Source: Clostridiales bacterium (GTDB lineage Bacteria; Bacillota; Peptococcia; Peptococcales; Peptococcaceae). Taken from it: a stretch of 6,049 nt of DNA. The position numbers were made by a program, and so were the translations under genes. The notes under the pieces are model-generated. The model was given only the letters and a program-made list of their open reading frames with translations. It did not search any database and was not told the origin of the DNA. Shown here one piece after another: positions 1-4,852 of the stretch (positions are counted from its first letter, which is position 1; each line of letters begins with the position of its first letter). The stretch is taken from NCBI GenBank assembly GCA_003343815.1, contig QAKL01000097.1:1-6049 (forward strand). Direction: 5' to 3'.

Positions 1-225
1 GATTATTATCGTTTTTTTGAGGATGTCTGCACAGTAGTGGAGCTAAAAAGCATCGCCCAGCGCTTCGAGGTGGCGCAGATGCTTTCGGAGGATAAAATTT
101 ATGCCGATATTGCCAAAGAAACAGGCGCCAGCACCGCGACCATCAGCCGCGTGAAAAAATGCCTGAATTATGGAGCGGACGGCTATAAATTAGTCTTAGA
201 AAGATTAAATAAAAAGGATAAATAA
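1..225 (+). CDS. yerC: YerC/YecD-type TrpR-like DNA-binding protein, 3' part
   Basis: The reading frame is open from base 1, so the 5' end of the gene lies outside the window; the GTG at 37 is internal. The 74 visible residues match the YerC/YecD family of TrpR-related proteins, usually about 100 residues, so roughly a quarter is missing. The conserved parts are YRFFEDVCTVVEL (visible residues 3-15), IAQRFEVAQML (18-28) and the helix-turn-helix TGASTATISRVKKCLNYG (41-58), in which GASTATISR is the recognition helix. The family resembles the trp repressor in fold, but its ligand and targets are poorly known, so tryptophan regulation should not be assumed. The Lys-rich end (NKKDK) is followed by TAA and, within a few bases, an intrinsic terminator, so this is the last gene of its transcription unit. 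The family call is firm; the physiological role is unknown. Confidence 0.9.
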   Translation, partial: DYYRFFEDVCTVVELKSIAQRFEVAQMLSEDKIYADIAKETGASTATISRVKKCLNYGADGYKLVLERLNKKDK

Positions 226-260
226 AAAGATGCCTTGTCTTTGGATAAGGCATCTTTTTT
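224..260 (+). terminator. Intrinsic terminator after yerC
   Basis: An 11-bp stem (229-239 with 244-254, one G-U pair) closes a TTTG loop and is followed by six T residues (255-260). A run of A residues (224-228) precedes it, so it can also act on the opposite strand. It sits directly after the yerC stop codon and lies between two convergent genes, where a bidirectional terminator is expected. Confidence 0.9.
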
Positions 261-267
261 GCAGTAG

Positions 268-894
268 TTAAATGGCAAAATCGCCTTTGCGCAAAATTTC
301 CAGCTCGTTTCTAATGATTAAAAACAATTCCTCGGCGCTTTGTTTTTGGGGTTAGTCAGCCAGACTGATAATACGCCGAGCATTAAACCGCTGCGAAGCC
401 CCATGGCGTACTCGTAATGAGCGTCGTCTGAGTAGGAGGGAGATATTTGTGCGAGAAAGGTATGGAAATTTTTTAAATGGCTCTCGTAAATGATGTCGGT
501 GCGGTTGATGTACAAAAGTATCTTCAAAATGTCGCTGTTATTGGTCCAGTAGCCGAGCAGATACTGCACAAATTCGTAGCCTTGAGCAGAATTAGAATGA
601 GTGTCGATATAGCATTGAAACATTCGGGAGAAATAGCAGTCGCACTGCCAGGCTAAAACATCGGCAGTATTGTCGAAATGGCGGTAAAAGGTCGCGCGGC
701 TTACAGCGGAGGTTTTTGGATGTCGGATACGGTAATATCGGCAAAAGTTTTGCTTTCCAATAGTTTTCGCAATGCGCCGTAAATCGCTTGGGCGGATTTT
801 TGCGAGCGCGCGTCTCGGGAAAAACTGGTTGAAACTGCATAGATGGACGGCGGTTGCTATTTTGGCGTTTGTTATCGTGCATATAGCGGCTCAT
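268..894 (-). pseudogene. TetR/AcrR-family regulator, broken by three frameshifts
   Basis: No single frame encodes this protein, but joined frames give a complete TetR-type regulator of roughly 200 residues. A start at 892-894 or 880-882 gives a basic leader (MHDNKRQNSNRR). Between about 857 and 815 the frame must change to reach SFSRDARSQKSAQAIYGAL and then FADITVSDIQ. At the five-T run 713-717 it changes again, into TSAVSRATFYRHFDN, the classical TetR recognition helix. The frame then stays open through the ligand-binding part to LSVWLTNPKNK. At 343-351 a third change gives AEELFLIIRNELEIL and a stop at 268-270. Each break is explained by one missing base, and the second and third fall in or next to homopolymers. 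TetR proteins bind operators as dimers and often repress a neighbouring transporter gene; the exporter-like gene just upstream is the obvious candidate. As written, no functional repressor can be made. Sequencing error is the main alternative. Confidence 0.85.
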
Positions 895-907
895 ATGGCG
901 ATGAATT

Positions 908-947
908 AAAAAAACGGAGGATGAGAAATCCTCCGTTTTTTTTTTTT
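908..947. terminator. Strong bidirectional intrinsic terminator
   Basis: A perfect 9-bp GC-rich stem (914-922 with 928-936) closes a five-base loop (GAGAA). On the + strand it is followed by twelve T residues (936-947); on the - strand it is followed by seven. It begins ten bases after the stop codon of the minus-strand membrane protein gene (957-1442), which it should terminate. The tetR remnant begins only about 14 bp further along on the same strand. Confidence 0.9.
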
Positions 948-956
948 GCAAAAATC

Positions 957-1442
957 TTAGGCTAAGAAACTTAAAAACCCGACCAGTCCGTAGGAGGCGC
1001 AAACCATGATTACTCCGGCGATAGCCACGCCTAAAGCAATGGCGAAAAAGGCTTTCACCAGCGGTACTTTCAAAAGCGCGGCCAAAAAAGAGCCGGTCCA
1101 AGCGCCGGTGCCGGGCAAAGGAATAGCTACAAAAATCACCAATCCCCACCAGGTCAGGGTCTCCATTTCCTCGGCTTTAGATACGATTTTTTCTTCGTAG
1201 CGGTAAGCGAAGCGCGAAAAAAACGGTAGATCTTTTAAGAAGCTTAAAATTTTGTGCGCAAAAAGCAGTACGAACGGAATAGGCAAAAGATTGCCCAAAA
1301 GCGCCGCAAAATATGCGCCTAAAATCGGCAGATCCCAAGCGGCTGCTAAAATAATGGCACCTCTCAGCTCAATTACCGGTAAAATTGAGATCGAAAAAAT
1401 ATATAGTAATTGTTTGCTGAACAAAGCTGACAGAAAACTCAA
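957..1442 (-). CDS. Small multidrug export-like membrane protein (Sm_multidrug_ex, COG2426)
   Basis: This is an integral membrane protein of 161 residues, a normal length for the Sm_multidrug_ex family. Family signatures are ELRGAI (residues 25-30), a Pro-containing segment LLPIPFVLLF (52-61) and the strongly conserved FVAIPLPGTGAWTG (104-117), in a chain of several hydrophobic stretches (about 11-35, 38-66, 98-125 and 130-160) with a charged cytoplasmic-looking stretch at 67-95. The start is TTG at 1440-1442: an AAAGGAGG ribosome binding site lies 8 bases upstream, and the nearby ATG further upstream is out of frame. The export function of the family is a database assumption with little experimental support, so substrate and even transport are uncertain. 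The tetR remnant downstream on the same strand suggests it was once a regulated transporter. Confidence 0.88.
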   Translation of the reverse strand: MSFLSALFSKQLLYIFSISILPVIELRGAIILAAAWDLPILGAYFAALLGNLLPIPFVLLFAHKILSFLKDLPFFSRFAYRYEEKIVSKAEEMETLTWWGLVIFVAIPLPGTGAWTGSFLAALLKVPLVKAFFAIALGVAIAGVIMVCASYGLVGFLSFLA

Positions 1443-1450
1443 AGCAAAAG

Positions 1451-1458
1451 CCTCCTTT
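1451..1458 (-). promoter_or_regulatory. Ribosome binding site fixing the TTG start of the exporter-like gene
   Basis: On the minus strand this reads AAAGGAGG, a near-perfect complement to the 16S rRNA 3' end, with an 8-base spacer to the TTG at 1440-1442. It decides a non-ATG start, because the nearby ATG upstream is in another frame and precedes the site. Confidence 0.85.
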
Positions 1459-1493
1459 AAAATTCATGTTCTTATTGTGGCAAACTTTTTCAT

Positions 1494-1511
1494 AAAAAGC
1501 AAGGGCTTTTT
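1494..1511. promoter_or_regulatory. Inverted repeat, possible operator of the divergent region
   Basis: This is a perfect 7-bp inverted repeat (AAAAAGC at 1494-1500 and GCTTTTT at 1505-1511) around AAGG. It lies between the divergent exporter-like gene and the NlpC/P60 gene. On the minus strand it covers TTGCTT, a weak -35 candidate with a CACAAT -10 candidate 17 bp downstream. Its size and position suit an operator for a TetR-type repressor, which would fit the adjacent tetR remnant. The repeat is low in complexity, so chance or a weak hairpin remains possible. Confidence 0.3.
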
Positions 1512-1517
1512 GGATAT

Positions 1518-1547
1518 TTTACAATTTATTTATCTTTACGGCATAAT
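1518..1547 (+). promoter_or_regulatory. Sigma-A-like promoter of the NlpC/P60 gene
   Basis: TTTACA (1518-1523) and CATAAT (1542-1547) each match the consensus hexamers at five of six positions, with an 18-bp spacer. Transcription would start near 1554, leaving a short leader that contains little more than the AAGGAGGG ribosome binding site (1558-1565) ahead of the ATG at 1571. Confidence 0.5.
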
Positions 1548-1570
1548 TATAGATAAAAAGGAGGGATAAA

Positions 1571-2722
1571 ATGCTAATTATTGAGCAAATAAGGCAAATC
1601 AATCAATTAAACGCAGCTGATCCTGCCGCAGAGGTGTATTTGTTTGATGAGCCAGTTTCCGCATTATCTAAGTCGGAGCTTTTAGAAAAAATAAAACCTG
1701 AAGAGTGCCGTCCGGATCTATACTATGATAAGAAGGGGCGAAAATATACTTTAGCCGATAATGCGAGGTTAAAAGAAAGCTTGAATTTAGCACGCATTAG
1801 TGATGTGACAGTGCCGCGGTATGCTTTCGTCTGCCAAAATTGCAATCTCAGACTCTACCCAAGCGTAAAAGGTGTCTATCTAAATAATCAGGATATAGAT
1901 TATTTTGCAGTGAAGTGGCTGAAAATAGGGGATAGATTGATCGTTTGGCATACAGATTGGCTGAGAAAATGGTGCTTTGTGCAGACTAATAACGCATGGG
2001 GCTGGGTGGAGGCAGAAAACATAGCTTATACAGAGATGGATATTTGGCTTAATTATGCTAAGAGAGATTTCGTGACATCATTACTGCCTAAAATGACGCT
2101 TCAGACGGAGCAAAAACTGTCGCAGGAGATATATTTTGCGACGCGCTTAGCTTTAGCTGATGCGCGGAAAAATAGTATGGAAGTGCTTTTGCCCCAAAAA
2201 GGAGCGGGCGGAGAATTAGTTTTGGAAAAAATCTTTTTGCCTAATCAAGGAGCATGGCATCGCGGATATGCGCCTTTGACGGGTGAAAATATCATGCGCT
2301 TGGGAGAAAAATTTATAGGCGAACGATACGCCTGGGGCGGAGTCGGCGGCGGGCACGACTGCACGTCTTTAATAGCTGATTTATATGCGTCCTGCGGGAT
2401 AATAATGCCCTCAAACAGCTATAAACAGCTCCATTTGGCAGGGATCGAGAAAATAGCGGCGGATATGCCACTTAATGCCCGCAGAAGTTTGATACAACAA
2501 GCGAGCGCAGGCAGCGTGCTGCTTTTTAGAGGGCATGGGATGCTTTATTGCGGTGAAAGGAACGAAAGGCAGCTGATTTTGCACAGCGTGTATCGGCTCA
2601 AAGAGGGATTTATCAATCAAACGGTCGTTGGCTTTTTGGAGCAAAAGCGGGAAAACGGGCACAGTCTGCTGGAATCTGTAGAGGGGATTTTGGATATTTG
2701 GCGATTAATGAAAAATAAATAA
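1571..2722 (+). CDS. SH3b plus NlpC/P60 cysteine peptidase, no signal peptide seen
   Basis: The 383-residue product resembles the YkfC-like group of NlpC/P60 enzymes, which cut gamma-D-glutamyl to diamino acid bonds in peptidoglycan peptides. An N-terminal region (about 1-75) is followed by a bacterial SH3 segment (about 80-155) including NLRLYPS (92-98) and WCFVQTNNAWGWVEAENIA (134-152). The catalytic domain (about 235-350) has YAWGG (253-257), then GGGHDCTSL with the probable nucleophile Cys264, then RGHGMLYCG with the probable catalytic His322, and a polar third position near His338. The ATG start has an AAGGAGGG site five bases upstream. The N terminus (MLIIEQIRQINQLNAAD) is not a signal sequence or lipobox, and no membrane segment is apparent, although related enzymes usually act outside the membrane. 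A CxxC pair (Cys88, Cys91) sits at the start of the SH3 segment. A cytoplasmic role in recycling muropeptides is an inference. The gene is monocistronic, with its own promoter and terminator. Confidence 0.87.
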   Translation: MLIIEQIRQINQLNAADPAAEVYLFDEPVSALSKSELLEKIKPEECRPDLYYDKKGRKYTLADNARLKESLNLARISDVTVPRYAFVCQNCNLRLYPSVKGVYLNNQDIDYFAVKWLKIGDRLIVWHTDWLRKWCFVQTNNAWGWVEAENIAYTEMDIWLNYAKRDFVTSLLPKMTLQTEQKLSQEIYFATRLALADARKNSMEVLLPQKGAGGELVLEKIFLPNQGAWHRGYAPLTGENIMRLGEKFIGERYAWGGVGGGHDCTSLIADLYASCGIIMPSNSYKQLHLAGIEKIAADMPLNARRSLIQQASAGSVLLFRGHGMLYCGERNERQLILHSVYRLKEGFINQTVVGFLEQKRENGHSLLESVEGILDIWRLMKNK

Positions 2723-2734
2723 GAAATGTGAACT

Positions 2735-2771
2735 GGGGGCGATTGTTTATAAACGATCGTCCTTACTTTTT
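2735..2771 (+). terminator. Intrinsic terminator after the NlpC/P60 gene
   Basis: A long imperfect stem (2737-2748 with 2751-2762, including two G-U pairs) is followed by TTACTTTTT (2763-2771). It begins about a dozen bases after the stop codon. The inner stem is AT-rich and the loop is very tight, so the real loop is probably larger. It separates the peptidase gene from the dcw operon. Confidence 0.65.
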
Positions 2772-2799
2772 GCGATAAAAACGTATGTTTGCAAAAAGT
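2765..2799. repeat. AT-rich inverted repeat overlapping the terminator tail
   Basis: ACTTTTTGC (2765-2773) is perfectly complementary to GCAAAAAGT (2791-2799), with 17 bases between. The left arm is the T-rich tail of the preceding terminator, so the two structures compete for the same bases. A smaller related repeat, ACTTTT (2821-2826) with AAAAGT (2832-2837), follows. The function is unknown; regulatory structure and simple AT-rich sequence are both possible. Confidence 0.45.
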
Positions 2800-2853
2800 T
2801 ACAATTTGATTACAACAGGCACTTTTAGTGAAAAAGTACTGGATTTTAGGGAC

Positions 2854-2880
2854 AAAGTGGTGTAAAGTGGTACGTAGTGG
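2854..2880 (+). promoter_or_regulatory. MraZ box array (three 10-bp-spaced repeats)
   Basis: AAAGTGG occurs at 2854-2860 and 2864-2870, and a diverged copy GTAGTGG at 2874-2880, each separated by three bases. The 10-bp period places all copies on one face of the helix. Direct repeats of AAAGTG-like (Mycoplasma) or TGGG-like (E. coli) type with a 10-bp period upstream of mraZ are the known binding sites of the MraZ octamer. The array ends 29 bp before the mraZ start, which supports autoregulation of the dcw operon. I could not place the promoter with confidence. Confidence 0.8.
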
Positions 2881-2893
2881 TAGAGTATTCTTA

Positions 2894-2907
2894 AAAGGGG
2901 TGATCAG
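2894..2907 (+). promoter_or_regulatory. Extended ribosome binding site of mraZ
   Basis: AAAGGGGTGATC resembles the extended complement of the 16S rRNA 3' end (AAAGGAGGTGATC) with one base missing. It supports translation from the GTG at 2910-2912, and the GTG start gives the expected MraZ N terminus (MFLGEYQHNIDPKGR). Confidence 0.7.
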
Positions 2908-2909
2908 GT

Positions 2910-3347
2910 GTGTTTTTAGGTGAATATCAACATAATATCGATCCTAAGGGACGCTTGATTATTCCGGCGAAATTTCGCGAAGATTTGGGCGAGCAATTTG
3001 TGCTGAGCAAAGGCTTGGACGGCTGTTTGTTTGTCTATCCGCTCAAGGAGTGGCAGGAGCTGGAGAATAAACTGCGCTCGTTACCTTTAACGCAAAAAGA
3101 CGCTCGTGCTTTTGCGAGGACGTTTTTTTCCGGGGCTAATGAAGCTGAGCTTGACAAGCAGGGCAGGGTGCTTTTGCCGCCTACTTTAAGAAACTATGCC
3201 AAAATTACCAAGGACGTCATGGTTATCGGCGTCGGCAATCGCTTGGAAATTTGGGATCTGACGGCGTGGGATAAATATAACAACGAAAGCGATAAATCAT
3301 TTGAGCAGCTGGCTGAGTTGATGGGGCAGTACGGCTTGGATATTTGA
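2910..3347 (+). CDS. mraZ: Transcriptional regulator MraZ
   Basis: The 145-residue protein has the usual MraZ length. It consists of two SpoVT/AbrB-like half domains, each with its signature: DPKGRLIIPAKFR (residues 11-23) and DKQGRVLLPPTLR (82-94). Also typical are GLDGCLFVYP (36-45) and the C-terminal IGVGNRLEIWD (106-116). MraZ forms a ring-shaped oligomer and binds tandem repeats upstream of its own gene, controlling the division and cell wall operon. Here three such boxes lie just upstream. The start is GTG. It is the first gene of the cluster; its stop codon overlaps the ribosome binding site of rsmH, 11 bp before the rsmH start, which suggests coupled translation. Confidence 0.97.
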   Translation: MFLGEYQHNIDPKGRLIIPAKFREDLGEQFVLSKGLDGCLFVYPLKEWQELENKLRSLPLTQKDARAFARTFFSGANEAELDKQGRVLLPPTLRNYAKITKDVMVIGVGNRLEIWDLTAWDKYNNESDKSFEQLAELMGQYGLDI

Positions 3348-3358
3348 GGTGAGAATCA

Positions 3359-4297
3359 GTGGAATTCGCACATATACCGGTTTTATATCGTGAAATTATG
3401 GAGATTATGGCGCCGAAAGAGGGCGAGGTTTTCGTCGACTGTACTTTGGGCGGCGGCGGTCACAGCCGCGGATTTTTGGAACGGCTCGGTCCTGCGGGAC
3501 GCTTGATCGGGATCGATCAGGACGAGGAGGCACTGGCGGCGGCGAAAAAAAATCTGGCGTGCTTTGGCGATCAGGTGACGTATGTCCACAGTAATTATGA
3601 AAATTTAGCTGAAATTTTGCATGAATATGCGCCCGAGGGTGTCGATGGAATTTTGTTTGATATCGGGGTTTCTTCGCACCAATTAGACGATCCGGCGCGG
3701 GGATTCAGCTATATGCAGGACGCGCCGCTTGATATGCGTATGGATCAGACGCGTGATTTCAGTGCTTGGGATGTGGTGAATACTTATTCCGAGAGTGAGC
3801 TGGCGCGTATTATCCGCGAATACGGCGAGGAAAACTGGGCGAAAAGAATTGCGCAATTTATTGTCGAAAAACGAAAAGTTAAGCCTCTGGAGACGACGGG
3901 AGAGTTAGTCGAGGCGATTAAAGCGGCTATCCCGAAAAAAGCGCGCCAAGAGGGCTCGCACCCGGCGAAAAGGACGTTTCAGGCGATCCGTATCGAGGTA
4001 AACGGCGAGTTAGATGTCTTGGAAAAGGCGATTGAGCAGGCGAAAGACGGCTTACGCTTAGGTGGAAGATTAGGGATAATCTCCTTTCATTCATTGGAGG
4101 ATAGGATCGTCAAGGAAAAGTTTAAATATCTGGCGGCCTCGTGCATTTGCCCGCCCGAGATGCCGATTTGCTGCTGCAATAAGGTATCGGAAGTAAAAAT
4201 ATTAACCAAAAAGCCCGTGACGGCGCAGGAGGATGAACTGGCAGCCAATTCGCGAGCTAAAAGCGCAAAATTCCGCGCAGTGGAAAAGATAGTCTAA
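3359..4297 (+). CDS. rsmH: 16S rRNA (cytosine(1402)-N4)-methyltransferase RsmH
   Basis: RsmH (MraW) uses S-adenosylmethionine to methylate N4 of C1402 in the decoding site of 16S rRNA within the small subunit. The 312-residue length is normal. The SAM-binding motif DCTLGGGGHS (residues 27-36) is followed by GIDQDEEAL (51-59), FDIGVSSHQLDDPARGFSY (100-118), the MRMDQ element (126-130), HPAKRTFQAIRIEVNGEL (201-218) and GIISFHSLEDRIVK (239-252). The Cys-rich stretch near 262-273 (SCICPPEMPICCC) corresponds to a Cys-containing region common in the family. The GTG start is chosen because it yields the standard beginning EFAHIPVLYRE, and GAGGTGAG lies just upstream, overlapping the mraZ stop. It is the second gene of the dcw operon, 19-28 bp before ftsL. 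Confidence 0.97.
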   Translation: MEFAHIPVLYREIMEIMAPKEGEVFVDCTLGGGGHSRGFLERLGPAGRLIGIDQDEEALAAAKKNLACFGDQVTYVHSNYENLAEILHEYAPEGVDGILFDIGVSSHQLDDPARGFSYMQDAPLDMRMDQTRDFSAWDVVNTYSESELARIIREYGEENWAKRIAQFIVEKRKVKPLETTGELVEAIKAAIPKKARQEGSHPAKRTFQAIRIEVNGELDVLEKAIEQAKDGLRLGGRLGIISFHSLEDRIVKEKFKYLAASCICPPEMPICCCNKVSEVKILTKKPVTAQEDELAANSRAKSAKFRAVEKIV

Positions 4298-4307
4298 AGT
4301 CTTTTTT

Positions 4308-4314
4308 AGGGGAG
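4308..4314 (+). promoter_or_regulatory. Ribosome binding site of ftsL, favouring the second ATG
   Basis: AGGGGAG ends two bases before the ATG at 4317 and eleven before the in-frame ATG at 4326. The first spacing is too short for normal initiation, so 4326 is the likelier start. The two choices differ by only three residues. Confidence 0.55.
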
Positions 4315-4316
4315 AG

Positions 4317-4826
4317 ATGAATAGAATGCAGAGTAAAAAATCATACAGATCGCAAAGCAGCTATTACATGCCCGGCGCTAATGCCGTAGCCCCGGAATAT
4401 TATGAGGCAGATCTGTATGAAGAACAGAGCACGCTTAATAAAGAAGTAAAACAGCAGAAGAAAGTTAAGCACATCATAGCCGGAAATATTAAGGTTTTAG
4501 CGGCGATATTTGTTTTGGCGACATTGGTCGTGGGGCAGTATGTTTATATTGCGGGATTAGGCTATAATTTGGTGAGAGAGGAAAATCAGCTGAATGCCGT
4601 TTTGAGCAGCAATGAAAAACTGAAACAGGAGTATGCCAATTTAAACGATTTATCGACGATTGAAAATTATGCGGTGAATAATTTAGGTATGATCAAAGCC
4701 GGCGCCTCGATGGTTTATACCGCTTCAAACGATACGGATGATGGGAGCGAAAGCGAGGAGACTGCGGCAGATAACAGCGGCGTTTTGTCCAATATTATCA
4801 GCGGAGTCATGGGTATTTTTAATTGA
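4317..4826 (+). CDS. ftsL: Cell division protein FtsL-like, long tails
   Basis: This is a bitopic membrane protein in the ftsL position, between rsmH and the class B PBP gene. It is 169 residues from 4317, or 166 from 4326, the start with better ribosome-site spacing. The order is: a Tyr/Gln-rich cytoplasmic tail (1-55, ending in a Lys-rich stretch before the membrane), one membrane segment (about 58-79), a coiled-coil region (about 85-111, VREENQLNAVLSSNEKLKQE) and the FtsL/FtsB-type motif STIENYAVNNLGMIKAG (113-129). FtsL pairs with the FtsB/DivIC protein and activates the septal synthase complex at midcell. FtsL is poorly conserved, so the name rests on architecture plus position. Unusual is the extra C-terminal tail: an acidic Asp/Glu/Ser stretch (138-152), then a hydrophobic end GVLSNIISGVMGIFN (155-169). 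It is longer than a typical FtsL of about 120 residues. Confidence 0.85.
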   Translation: MNRMQSKKSYRSQSSYYMPGANAVAPEYYEADLYEEQSTLNKEVKQQKKVKHIIAGNIKVLAAIFVLATLVVGQYVYIAGLGYNLVREENQLNAVLSSNEKLKQEYANLNDLSTIENYAVNNLGMIKAGASMVYTASNDTDDGSESEETAADNSGVLSNIISGVMGIFN

Positions 4827-4852
4827 GATCCTAAATAGGAGGGGTGTCTCAA

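Noticed and set aside
318..623. Stand-alone 101-residue minus-strand protein
   Set aside because: The frame continues upstream of its ATG into the TetR recognition helix, so it is the ligand-binding part of the broken tetR and not an independent small gene.
592..1149. Open minus-strand frame of 185 codons across the exporter-like gene and the tetR remnant
   Set aside because: Its first part lies antiframe to the convincing exporter-like gene, it crosses the terminator at 908-947, and its composition is Arg/Phe/Leu-rich without any family motif. Only the stretch from about 894 to the first frameshift belongs to the tetR remnant.
957..1569. Plus-strand open frames at 1006-1200 and 1252-1569
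   Set aside because: They are the reverse reading of the exporter-like gene, with Lys/Ala-rich translations and no ribosome binding sites or family features.
2789..2816. Possible mraZ promoter TTGCAA with TACAAC
   Set aside because: Each hexamer matches consensus at only four of six positions with a 16-bp spacer, and it lies well upstream of the MraZ boxes. Too weak to list as a feature.
4139..4176. Cysteine cluster in RsmH suggesting a metal site
   Set aside because: A Cys-containing CxCPPxxPxCxC-like stretch is common near the C terminus of RsmH proteins, so it is ordinary for the family.
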